Positions 11,025 to 21,329 of a stretch of 64,000 bases of DNA are shown here, in pieces; position 1 is the stretch's first letter, and each line of letters begins with the position of its first letter. Source of the DNA: Ustulina deusta (taxonomy: Eukaryota > Ascomycota > Sordariomycetes > Xylariales > Xylariaceae); the NCBI GenBank assembly GCA_023159155.1, contig JAJNNX010000001.1, positions 310,001-374,000 on the forward strand, written 5' to 3'. The translations under genes and the position numbers were made by a program. Below the pieces are notes generated by a model, which saw only the letters and a list, made by a program, of their open reading frames with translations, had not been told where the DNA came from and did not search any database.

Positions 11025-11565
11025 TTATACCGGCATCCCATTGCCGTGGTAGGGACTCCAGACACCACGCACGCTCTCGTTTATACTTGTGATTGGCTTG
11101 TTAACTCTCTTGGTCTTTTCTCCACTGGCGTCGCGGAGCAGTTCTGCCTTCTTTAAGACCTGTAACGAGTCCATGTTCTTGACGCAAATCGACTTTTGCT
11201 TGCCATTGATATAGTGGCCAATGAGGACGGGGTGTTTCCGCGGTCGGGGAGACACGGCGAACTCGATCTGGGGATTTAATGATGCGAATTTGGATAGCTG
11301 GGACTTGATGAAGGCGCTGGCGTGTTGTTAGCCCTCTCGGTTCGCCATCGTTCACCCTCGGCTCCCTTACTTCATTCCTCGCGAGCTTCCGGACTGGTTG
11401 CAGTAGTGAATATCCATCTTCGTGCATTGCAGGATGAAGGCACCGATGCCATTCTGATCACATGGTTAGTCGGCGATTCGAGATCTCGACGGCATAGCCA
11501 AACACGTCAAGCACAACATGACATACCTGGCCAACGGAAACCTTTTCCAGCGCCCTTATCGTCAT
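11025..11565 (-). CDS. MRPL51: mitochondrial large-subunit ribosomal protein L51 (mL43)
   Basis: Three minus-strand exons (11565-11527, 11453-11371, 11316-11025) encode 137 residues, with introns of 73 and 54 nt. The protein begins MTIRALEKVSVGQNGIGAF and contains the L51/S25/CI-B8 thioredoxin-like core: LQCTKMDIHYC, SGSSRGMNAFI, and PRKHPVLIGHYINGKQK. This domain is shared by mitoribosomal mL43 and complex I subunit B8. The length and the SGSSRGM motif fit mL43 (yeast Mrpl51). It acts in the mitochondrial large ribosomal subunit. The C-terminal SVRGVWSPYH tail is typical of filamentous fungal orthologues. The gene is head-to-head with the U1-70K gene, with 406 bp between start codons. Confidence 0.9.
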
Positions 11566-11971
11566 TGTTATGTTGTGTGATTTGGCGAATGGAGGCAAGA
11601 TAGAGTGGTGTTGCTGTCTTATCGAGAAAATTTAGGGGAGCTTCACAGTGCAGGCACAATGGGCGCTAGTGCTATGGCGCGTGTGATGGCACACAGCCTA
11701 GTGCAATATGTATCTATCCGATTAAGGGACTGCACTAATGCAGCTATGGGGCATAAGAATTGGCTAAAAGCGAAACCACCGGTAGCAAGAATTTCTGGGT
11801 CTCCAACAACGCGACACATATTTCCGTCTCTTTCATCAAGTACCGCACGCCTCTCCTTTGACCAACCCGAGTCCTAGCGCGTTCAATGATATGCGATTTG
11901 TCACATCAGATACCAGTCTATTTTGTCTTGAAGTCTCTACAGCCGCCCACATCGAGTTGTTCGGATAGAGA
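11566..11971. promoter_or_regulatory. divergent promoter region MRPL51 / U1-70K
   Basis: The 406 bp between two opposite start codons must hold both promoters. An open plus-strand frame (11605-11877) has no protein-like features. No TATA element stands out. Confidence 0.45.
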
Positions 11972-13468
11972 ATGACAGACAAGCTTCCACCCAACCTCCT
12001 GGCGCTGTTTGCGCCGCGACCTCCGTTGCGATGGCTGCCTGCGCCCGACCACGCGCCCGAGGAGCGGAAGACCAACAAGATCGGCGGCCTCGCTGAATAC
12101 CTCCCGCAACTCGCCGCCTACAAGGACCGCGACGGCTATGTTCCCACCGAGAGCTGGCTGCAGGCCCGCGATCGTAAGAAGCTGGAGAAGGTGCAGCAGC
12201 AGCAGAAGCTGTTGACAGACGGCCCCAAGGACTGTGAGTTCCCCTGCTGTGCCTCCCCCTATCCTTGACGGCAGTATGCGAGTCTGATGTACGCTGACAC
12301 GGCTCGCTGGCAATAGATAACCCCGCTGATGATGCCAACGTTCGTGGCGACCCATTCAAGACGTTGATTGTCGCGCGACTAAGCTATGATGCAAACGAGG
12401 GTGACCTTGAGAAGGAGTTTGGCCGCTTTGGACCCATTGAGCGCGTAAGCTTCATCCTTCTATTCCGTTCTTGTTCTAGAGTGCAATTGCTGACGTAGCC
12501 CAGATCCGCATCATCACAGATGCCCACGCGCATGAGCGACCCAACAAGAAGAAGAAACCCCACCGAGGATATGCTTTCGTTGTATTTGATCGTGAGAAAG
12601 ACATGAGAGGTAATACTGCCATTAAATTCCTTCCAGACCGCCTACACCGATCCGCAGGATCTTCATATCCATGTCTCTCACTCGAGATCCGGCCCTCAAG
12701 CTTGCCTGTCTCTCCCTCCCCCATTTTCCTCTTTGCGTAGACACGAAGGTATGATTTTTATTTGGGCTTGACTGACAAACGCGCGTTGCTGCGCACGTGT
12801 GACTAGCTGCTTTAGATGGTTGTGATGGTATTCGTATCAAAGACCGCCGAATCAAGGTAGATGTTGAAAGAGGCCGAACGGTCAAGGGATGGAAGCCAAG
12901 ACGGCTGGGTGGCGGTTTGGGTGGCCGAGGCTATACCAAGGCGGCACCACCTCGACCAACCGGCCCTGGTAGTTTTGGTGGAGGTTTTGGTGGTGGACGC
13001 GAGGGCTTCCGGGGCGGGTTCCAAGGAGGTCGCGGCCGTGGAGGAGGCGGATTTCGCGGTCAAGATCGAGGATTTCGCGGCGGTGGTGGCGGCTTTGGGG
13101 GTGGTGGCCGTGATCGTGGCTTTGGCCAACAAAACGGCTATGCCCCTCCTAACGCCCCAGCCGGACCGGGATCTGACAATCGGGTTGGGGGTGATCGTGA
13201 ACGTGATCGTGACCGCAGTGACCGCAGTGACCGCGGTGACCGACTCGTCGGTGGTGGGTATAACGTACGCGCTGGTCCCCGCTCATTTGATGACAGATCT
13301 GGTGGACCCCCGTCGCGATTCGACCGAGATAGACGAACAGGCGCCAACTTCGAGCCTGTCCGTGACCGGCGCGAGCACCGCGACAACGACCGCTCTAGAG
13401 ATGACGACAACCGGAAGCGCGGGTACGAAGGCGGCTACGAAGATCCCCGAAAGCTTCGCCGCTACTAA
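11972..13468 (+). CDS. SNP1: U1 small nuclear ribonucleoprotein 70 kDa
   Basis: Four exons (11972-12233, 12317-12444, 12504-12609, 12807-13468) encode 385 residues. Residues 1-90 are the U1-70K N-terminal domain ([24 protein letters not shown]). An RRM follows, with RNP2 LIVARLSY (about 103-110) and RNP1 RGYAFVVF (151-158). Next comes the diagnostic [19 protein letters not shown] segment, then a Gly/Arg-rich tail and an RD/SD-type repeat ([13 protein letters not shown]). The protein binds stem-loop 1 of U1 snRNA and helps define 5' splice sites. The third intron (197 nt) is longer than the others. The C-terminus is RGG-rich rather than the long RS domain of animals, as in other filamentous fungi. 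The call is secure. Confidence 0.95.
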
Positions 13469-14557
13469 AGGTCACCTCTTATCGAGACATCACCTCGCTG
13501 TCTTGGTGGGTATGTGCTATCTTCCCGTTTTCCGCAATTGCTATTCCGACTTTTCATTCTTCTCCCTGCCTTTTGTCACCAAGGGTAAGCAAGGGTAAGA
13601 CGAAGAAAGAATGAGAAGAAAATCAGCAAGTGGTCCGTTCGACGATGTCTCAACAGCAGGCCTATTTGTATCAGTATAATACCCCAAACCTCAAGGTAAA
13701 GACGATGGGGCTTGCTCGACAAGCAGCTTGCTCTGAATCGACTACCTAGGACCCCGGGACAATAACAGCAGGGCCATAACTATCCGGCCGTAATCCCAGC
13801 AAGCTAGAGAGAGCTTGTTATCCCCCCCTCCCAGTGCAGGAAAGGTAATGACAGTTCTCATGTACTATATAAAAAAAGGTCTTCCCCGCCTTACTCACAC
13901 AGTTCAGCAAACTGAGTCCAAAAACTTATATGCCTTCTATCTCACTATGAATTGCTCTTAGATGCGGCATTTAATTACCCTTTGCTCGTCTCGTAACATG
14001 GCCTCCTACATGATGGTGAATGACCGGCTCAGACTCATCAAGCCCTTGATTTCAGAATGTCATTTGATCATGGTGTAGGCCCCAATCCATGGCTTTTGTA
14101 GTCGATATACCGAGTACTAAACTCGACACACGAGATGCGGTGCTTACTATGATTATGATTCTTATTCATATTTATTGCGACATGTTGAGCGAAGACCGAC
14201 TTCGAAACCTCGAGGTCGATGGACTAATTGCTTTCACTAGTTTCCCACGTCAATCAATGCCCCAAGAGCGAAAATTTACGTTGGAGACAAATAGACACGT
14301 AGTATGTATGCCTTGCAAGACGGTGATTTGTTCGTATCATTTCAGTATATACTATATATTTTTTTCTTCTTCTCTCATTCCCGCCTACCACGAACGCCAG
14401 TAACCAGTGGTATCGCCATGGAGATGATGCATACAAACAAATAGGACCCAACCGAAAAAAAAAAGAAAAAAAAGTTGACCCAAACACGAGAGACAAAGTT
14501 ACGAGGGACGAGTAGATAGATGTATAGGGTGGTGGTGTAGTGTGGGTTTCTTCCTTT
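13469..14557. other. tail-to-tail spacer U1-70K / MRT4
   Basis: No gene is supported. A TATATAAAAAAAG stretch lies near 13866. The only open frame (14089-14403) lacks protein-like features. An A-rich tract at 14456-14474 lies 3' of MRT4. Confidence 0.45.
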
Positions 14558-15415
14558 CTACTCGTCGTCGAGGCCGTCCATGTCGGCGGCGGCGGCGGGG
14601 GCGGGATCAGCATCGACCTTGGTGACCTCGGTGCTGGCGGCGCTCCAGTAGGCGAGGGCGCGGACGCGGAACTCGGACATGCAGACGCTGAAGAGCTTCA
14701 GCAGGCGCGTCTGGCGCGAGTCGAGGACGTCGCCGGGGCGGCAGACGACATAGCCGCGGCGGTCGTCGGCGGCGGCGCCGTCGGGGGCGTCCTCCAGCAC
14801 GACCTTGCCCTTGACCATGCTCGTGGGCACGCCCAGGCGGCGCAGCTCGGGCTCGATGGTATGGCCCATGGGCACGTCGTGCTCGGGCGGCACCTCGCCG
14901 GCCGTGGACATGACGACGCCCCGCGGGATGACGAACTCGCGCGTGGCGGCGACGCCGGCCCGCGCGAAGTCGACCTGGCTGAGGGCGGCGAAGTACGAGA
15001 GCACCGAGGTCGGGTCGCGGTTCGTGAACAGCAGCCCCACGGCCCCCTTGAGGTACGCCGTCAGCTGGTAGATGTTGTCGGCTTGGCTGTCTTCGGGCGT
15101 GTGGCCGAGGGCGCGGGCCATGAGCTTCGTCTTGCCGAAGAAGAGGCTGTTTGGGTTCTACGGTCAGTCGGTCGGCCTGAGACGGAGAGGGATGAGGGGG
15201 GGAGGGAAGGGGAGAGAGACGGACCGGCTGTCGGACAATTCCTGGCGCACGTCCTTGAGATAGGTGTTGCGCATGTTGTCGACGGTCAGCACGAAGCAGT
15301 GCTGGTACTGCGGTATGCACTCCCGCACCTTCTCGAACAGCCGCTCCTTGTGCTCGCGCGTCTTCTTCGTCACCGAGGACGCGTGCACCACTCTGGCTCG
15401 TTTCGACTTGGGCAT
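14558..15415 (-). CDS. MRT4: ribosome assembly factor MRT4 (P0-like)
   Basis: Two minus-strand exons (15415-15225 and 15146-14558) encode 259 residues. The 78-nt intron starts GTCCGT and ends CAAACAG. This acceptor was chosen over an upstream TAG because it alone restores the frame, giving [13 protein letters not shown]. The protein begins [18 protein letters not shown], the MRT4 N-terminus. It continues with [20 protein letters not shown], a GLLFTNRDP motif, and the L10/P0 fold followed by the translation-factor-like insertion ([32 protein letters not shown]). MRT4 occupies the P0 site during nuclear pre-60S assembly and is exchanged for P0 later. The acidic C-terminus (DMDGLDDE) lacks the P0 P1/P2-binding tail, separating it from RPP0. 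It is head-to-head with TIM9. Confidence 0.93.
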
Positions 15416-16115
15416 TTTATTTGTTGTTCTCTCTCTCTCTTCCTGTCTTTCTGTCTTGGTCTTCGGCTCGCCTCGCTCTTCAAGTTGGCGGGGATTGCAC
15501 AATCGTGCGGTATGCGGGTGTGTATCTCTTCTTCTATTCGAAAAAAGGAGAGGAGGCGGGAAAGAAGTATGAAAGATCGAAGAATATACAATTAATCCTC
15601 CAGTGCCTGGGTTCTCAAGGCGAATAATAGAAGAGGGTCTCAGTGAAGATTGAGAAAGTGTTTCTCTGTCTGTCTGTCTGCCTGTCTGTCTGTCTTATCG
15701 AGATCTTCGATACCGTTATTTTTTTGCTCCTACTTCGAAAAATTCCAATCGATTAGCGGGCAGTTTTAGCGCACGCCTGCCCCGCGAAGCTCTCGGCAGG
15801 GTACCTGGACTTAGTGGGGGGCCGATCCATCCAATCAGAACTACAAGAGATTAGATCGCTCCATTGCGCTGGCATCTTATCGATAGACGGAGATACCGGG
15901 TCCCCATCCACTGTAAAGAAAGCTCCCGGAGTGTAGCGGCTGCAACTTTTCCAAGGAAAGAAACTCGATACTTACTTGGATAGCATAGCCGTCACACGAG
16001 ATCTAGTCCCTTTCAACATCAGGAACAAACAATCGTCAATTTCCTGGACAACGTCCTCGCAACCAACCGCATTTGGAAAATCCAAGCACAATCACAATCA
16101 CAATCAAGAGACATC
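15416..16115. promoter_or_regulatory. divergent promoter region MRT4 / TIM9
   Basis: The 700-bp spacer between opposite start codons carries a TCTG tetranucleotide tract and pyrimidine-rich stretches. No extra gene is supported; ORFs here are low-complexity. Confidence 0.45.
15664..15695. repeat. (TCTG)n microsatellite
   Basis: About eight near-perfect TCTG/CTGT units with one C substitution, located between MRT4 and TIM9. Confidence 0.8.
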
Positions 16116-16557
16116 ATGGAAGGGTATGGACTATACCGGACTATACCAGCACGTGGGAAATTGCAGAGAGAGAGCATGCGAAGGCTAATTCGATCCAACG
16201 CCGCAGACTCACGCAAGCCGAGACACGCGAGCTGGAGCAGCGCATGCAGAAGCGGCAGCTGAAAGAGTTTGTCGGCGTACGTTTTTGTTTTCTCGATCCC
16301 TACCTGCCTCCCACCCGCTAATTCTTCCTCTCCGGGGGATACAACAGCTCTTCAGCAACCTCGTCGACACGTGCTTCACGGCCTGCATCGACGACTTCAC
16401 CTCCAAGTCCCTTTCGGGCCGCGAGTCGGGCTGCGTCACGCGCTGCGTCCAGAAACAAATGGCCCTCTCGCAGCGCCTCAACGAGCGCTTCCACGAGTAC
16501 AATGCCAAGATGGGACAGCAGCAGCAGCAGCAGCAACAGCAGGGCCAGCTGCGGTAA
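16116..16557 (+). CDS. TIM9: mitochondrial intermembrane-space chaperone TIM9
   Basis: Three exons (16116-16123, 16207-16276, 16348-16557) give 95 residues. The first coding exon is only 8 nt (ATG GAA GG), confirmed by frame: MEG joins LTQAETRELEQRMQKRQLKEF. The twin CX3C signature of small TIMs is intact, CFTAC and CVTRC, spaced as in TIM9. The sequence VDTCFTACIDDFTSK..LSGRESGCVTRC matches TIM9 closely rather than TIM10. With TIM10 it forms a hexamer that carries hydrophobic precursors across the intermembrane space. The C-terminus ends in a glutamine run (nine Q) before GQLR, encoded by CAG/CAA repeats; this tail is variable among fungi. Introns are 83 and 71 nt. Confidence 0.94.
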
Positions 16558-17962
16558 GCCCCGACAAGGGAGAACAAAAAGAAAAGAAAAGGAAAGAAAA
16601 AAAAAGGGAAAATCACCTAGGACCGTCGCATGGGCAGTGGTTTACGTCTTCTTTCCCATCCAGCCCCGATCGAGCGAATTGTCCATCCATTAGTCCGCCT
16701 ACGCCGTGGACCTGTCGTGCACACATCCTGTATGTTGGGCAGTATCAAGCCGGTTTTCTCCCTCTCGTCTAGGGAGAAATTGTCTCGTCCTGATGGGGAA
16801 ATATCTTCAAGTACGCGACCACTAGGACTGGAAAGTACTGGAAGCAGAGTGTATATATTTTAGGCAGTGGGGGGCGGGGCGGGGGGGCCGTTGAATACGG
16901 TATCTAGGATGGGCATCAGGAGTCATCACGCCCGTATAACTCTCCAGGACCCAGATATCCGTCCCAGCAACGAAAATAACAACAAGAACAACAAGAAGTC
17001 GGGTTTACCATGCTTGGCAGGCGCTGGGTTTGGCCTGACGTTTTCTCTTTGTATTACTAGACGGTTTGGGGTTTCTTCTCGGCGGAGGAATGCCTATGTA
17101 ATCACTAGACTTAGGTTAGGGATTTGTTCCTTGATGAGAAAATCTCACCATTCTTATTTCAAGATTCCGGGGTCAACAGAAAACAGTGATGATTGACAAT
17201 GGACATGGGGGCACACCCGGGATACTGCCTATATCTAAGTAGGTTAGCATCGGAGCCTGTGTAATGAGGGATGAAAAGTGTGGCAGGCAGGCTAGACGTT
17301 CCAAAAATTACAAAGAGGCGGATGCTTGACTTGAACGAAGGGAAGACGGCGTGACTAGTGACCCTGACGGGGCAATGCCTACCTAGGCAGGTTAGGGGTT
17401 TATTTGTGAGTTACAGTCCCGACAATCTCTTAGTTTGGGATGTATTCTCACACAAGATAAATAAGACGGGCAGACTCCTCCTGACAAACTGTCAGGCGTA
17501 TACAGTCCAGTCACAGGTTCATAGATAGGGAAACTAACCCCTAGACTATAAGAAGAGTAGTAATATTCGGTTTCCCTCACAGAAAACGATCGAAGGGTCT
17601 GTACAATTGGTATCGTGTCTATCCGTTCCTAATCATAATATATACATGCATGGATGATCAATGGCTCCCGTTCTATCGCCTGTTCAATACCTAATACACA
17701 TCAAGATCCAGAACGCCCGGACATGATGATGGTGATGGTGATGATGATGATGATACAAGACCACAAACACGCGCCTCGATTAAAAAATTGCCCTTGGAGG
17801 AACATGCGTGTCAGGTATATTTTTGCCCGGGCTTCTCCTCCCACGCAACCGCCGTCCCATCTATCTATCTATCTCGTCCCGCAGAGGACCGATAGACTTC
17901 GCGCCTCCGGCACAAAAACCCGCTCGTCACCTTTTGTCTCCTTTTCTCCATCTCGTTCCTCC
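16558..17962. other. tail-to-tail spacer TIM9 / AAA ATPase
   Basis: No gene is supported. The spacer contains an A/G-rich tract at 16570-16608, a G-rich stretch near 16868-16890, a CTACCTAGGCAGG motif near 17380, a GATGAT repeat at 17721-17754 and ATCT repeats near 17860. Confidence 0.5.
17721..17754. repeat. (GAT/GGT)n trinucleotide repeat
   Basis: An imperfect ATGATGGTGATGGTGATGAT-type run in the 3' flank of the AAA ATPase gene. Confidence 0.7.
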
Positions 17963-20900
17963 TCACCGCGGGGAGGCGTCGTCGGAGACGGAGGCCAGGT
18001 CCGGGGTCCAGGGGGGCGAGGGCTCGCGCCGATGCGTCGGCGTCGGCTGCTGCAGCTGCTGCTGCTGCTGTCTCTCCTCGCACGACGGCTGCGTCGAGGC
18101 CAGGTACAGCGGCGCCACGGACGACGACGACCGCTGCCGCAGGTGGAACTCCCCCGAGAACCGGCTCCGCTGCGCCTCGCTGGAGAAGCGGTTGGTGGCG
18201 GTGGTCCGGATGCCGCGGCGCGGGAACGCCGTCTGCCGGCCCGGGCTCGAGTGCGGCGCGAGACCCGGCGAGAGGGTGGCGGCGCCGCGCTCGCCGTAGT
18301 CCGCGCCGCCTCCGGATATTTGTCTGCTGCTGCCGCTGCCTGTCTCGGACTCGGCCGTCGATTCCTCGACTTTCTCGAAGTGCTCGGGCCCGACGTAGGG
18401 CTCCTCGTCGCTCGGTTGCATGCCGTTGCCGTTGCCGTTGCTGTTGCTGCCGCTGTGTCTCGGGCCGTACCGCGCGATGGACGGCGCGATCTGGAACGCG
18501 TTGCGGATCTGGCGGCCGTTCCACGGCGCCGACGCCAGGCTGCCCTCGTGGCGGTGGAAGTGGGCGGCCGCGAAGGCCAGGATGCCGTCGGACCGGACCT
18601 CGAGCGCCGCCTCGCCCGTGATGCGCGCCCGCTCGAACTCGATGTCGATGAGCCGGTCCAGGTTCGTCTGGAAGATGGCCAGCGTCTCGATCAGCCCCAG
18701 ACGCGGGTACTGCAGGCTGACCTGCACGCGCGACTTGACCGCCTCGTCCATCACGTCCGGCCGGTTCGTCGTCAGGAACAGGATCCCCGAGTAGTACTCG
18801 AGCGTCCGCAGGAACACTGCGCGGCACGTCAGTCCTTTTTCTGTCATGGCCGGCCATAGAAAAAAAAATAGAAAAAAAATAAAGCGGCTTGCTTGCTTAC
18901 CTGACACGAGAGAGCTCGTCTGGAGGCTGTTGTCCTTCTTCTCTCTCTGGGCGAGCAGAGTCTCGGCTTCGTCGAGCAGCAAGATGCAATCCCACAGGTT
19001 GGCCAGGCGGAAGATCTCGGACAGCTTGGCCTCGACGTCCCACGGGTCGGTGCCGAGGTCGCTGGAGGTGATGGGGAACAGCGGCTTCTTGTACAGGTGG
19101 GCGACGGCCTCGGCCGTGGCCGTCTTGCCGACGCCGGGCGGTCCGTGGAGGAGCACGGCCAGCCCTCGTCCCTTGCCGCGGATGAGGTCCTGGTCCAGGA
19201 GCTCGCTGTCGAGCAGCGTGGCGCGTCGCCGGACCTTCTTCTTCTCCAGGTGCCCGAACACGGCCGATTGTATCATCACCTTGTGCTTCTCGGGCAGCTG
19301 CAGACTCGCCAGCGGGTTCAGCGTGTCCCGGACGGGTTTCAGATGTCGTATGTCTGCGTTGACGAAGCTGCGGCTGCGCAACGCGTAGACGAAGAGCCGG
19401 GAGGGCAGGAGGGCGAGGTCGTCCGGGGACAGCGTTTGTGTCAGATGGCCCAGAGGTTCCGGCGCTTCGCCCTGGCTGATGAAGGCGTCCGTCTCTGTGA
19501 CTCTCACCCACTCCAATTCCCTCACTCCGTCGTATTCGACAACCATCTCATCCCGGCTGGCGACTTCCTTGGAGCGACTTCTGTCGGACCACTCCACGAT
19601 CGGGAACTCGTCGCGCGTCGTGGTCGGGTAGAAGGTCTCGGCGCCCGGGAATTGGCGGAATGCCGGCTTCCACCACGGGTGCACCTGGAATGCCTCGTTG
19701 AAGTCGACAATCACGTCGCTCTCGATGTATTCTGGCCAAGTGGCATCCTGTCCGGGTTTGGCGGCGACATCGCGACCGGTGGGGTCCTTGATTAATGTCC
19801 AGCCGTGGTACGAGAGCGTGGGATTCCCCGAGGACACGATTTCTCGGAACCGTTGACCCCGTTTCTGAAGCTCTCCGAGGAAAGACGCGTGGTCCTTGTG
19901 AAAGCGCAGCGGATATACGGGGAGTTTTGTTATCTCCTTCTCGCCCTCGAAAAGCTCGATCGAGACGTCGCCCCGGACGGGAGAAAACCGCTGCCCGTCA
20001 AAGTCGATGTAGTAGAGGCGCAAGTGCGTGGCTGCATCTCCGACGTCGATTCGACCCTGAAGTTGGCCCCCAGGTGCATCGAGATCCTGAACAGACCATG
20101 CAGGTGTGTCTTCGGAGATGTAGCACACTCTCCAAAGCTTCGGTTCGGTGACGTTCACGACTGCTGAACTCCGCTTGTCCCTGATCCGGCTCTCGGTCTG
20201 GGAGACGCCGGGTTCAATGACTAGATCACCCACTCGGAACAACGACCCCAGATCGCCATACCGGGTTTTAGATGGGCGAGTGGAATCCGCGCCGGCGAAC
20301 ATATTGCGTCGAGGGATGAGCCGGGCCTCGACAAAATCCACGTAACACTTCATGTCGGCATACGCTCTCCGGCTTCTCATCAAGCCCTGCAGCTCTCGGT
20401 TGCCGAGGAATTCGAACTCGTTCGCGGAAATTCTTGGGTCATTGGCTGGCGGTGGTGGTGGTGCGCCGACGACTCCTCCATCGCCAAAGCTCTCCTCCAA
20501 CACACGCAACTCCTTCTCCATTTCGCCGTGAAAATGCAAAAAGAGGTTGAACGGGGCCAGAAACGTATGTGGCTTCTCGACCCAGGGCCCCTCGCCCGTC
20601 ACCTTGCTGAGATACCCGAGCACGATGGCCGAGTTGACGCGGACGCGCTCGATCGGCGTGCTCTCTATTACTCTCCTCCGGCCTCGAGGCTGTCGTGATC
20701 GCCGTCGGGTAGGCTCGAAAGCCTTTCTGTCCTCCGGCTTTAACCGTCGCAGTTGGTCGGCCTCGACCTGTTCAACCAAATCGTCCTGAGCGAGCAGAGC
20801 ATCAATCGCAAACGTCTCCGTTTCGTCCGGATAGCGATTTTTAAACTGCTCCCAGTTACAATCTCTCGCCATGGGCTTGGTTCGCAGCATCGGGTCCTCC

Positions 20901-21329
20901 GAGGTCTCCAAAGGTTGTGCCGGCTCTTGGATAGCCTCTTTGATGATTTCTGGCTCGGCCTGATGCGGGCGTCTCGACAGCATGCTTCCCAACTTTTGAA
21001 GTCGATTGTGGGGGTCCACAAGACTTAGATCCCCAAACCCTCCGTTTTGCGAGTTGCCTATCCATTTAAATGAGCTGGTCGATGTTTATATGCAGTTAGC
21101 TATTGGCTGGCTCACCTTCATTGAGCCTGCTGTCGAGATATTGGATCTCTTGACCTCCATATAAGGCACTGTTACGTCTGGGCGTCGCACGCTCCTGGAA
21201 TTTCGGTCGACCACTTGTGACGCGAACAGATTGGAATCTCTGCGGCTTGGGAGCGGGGGCCGGGGGTCGATTTGAGAGCGAGACTGGCTCTAGTCCGTCC
21301 TCGAGTGTATGAACCCAGGTTCCGTCCAT
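17963..21329 (-). CDS. AAA+ ATPase with N-terminal DUF7025-type region
   Basis: Three minus-strand exons (21329-21116, 21057-18901, 18816-17963) encode about 1074 residues. Exon 1 begins MDGTWVHTLEDG. It joins NSQNGGFGDLSL across a 58-nt GTGAGC..GCTAAC..ATAG intron. The second intron (84 nt) is stop-free and in frame but has clean GTAAGC..GCGCAG ends. A long N-terminal region (about 150-600) resembles the DUF7025 domain of a large fungal AAA family. The ATPase module follows: Walker A GPPGVGKT (about 710-717), Walker B CILLLDEAE (about 762-770) and the second region of homology FLTTNRPDVMDEA. The C-terminus is Ser/Arg/Gln-rich and disordered, with a Gln run. The substrate and cellular role are not known. 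A run of prolines near residues 272-275 is encoded by a short repeat. Confidence 0.88.

Noticed and set aside
12610..12806. Possible 8-nt micro-exon (ACACGAAG) within U1-70K intron 3
   Set aside because: Including it shifts the frame into a stop in exon 4; the single 197-nt intron gives a perfect family match.
15147..15224. Alternative MRT4 acceptor at the TAG before AACCCAAACAG
   Set aside because: It would break the frame; the downstream CAG acceptor restores LFFGKTKLM.
14540..15595. Plus-strand 351-codon frame
   Set aside because: It is the antisense shadow of GC-rich MRT4 coding sequence, which has a full family match and correct splicing.
17654..18859. Plus-strand 401-codon Arg-rich frame
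   Set aside because: Antisense to the AAA ATPase C-terminus; composition is an artefact of GC-rich repeats.
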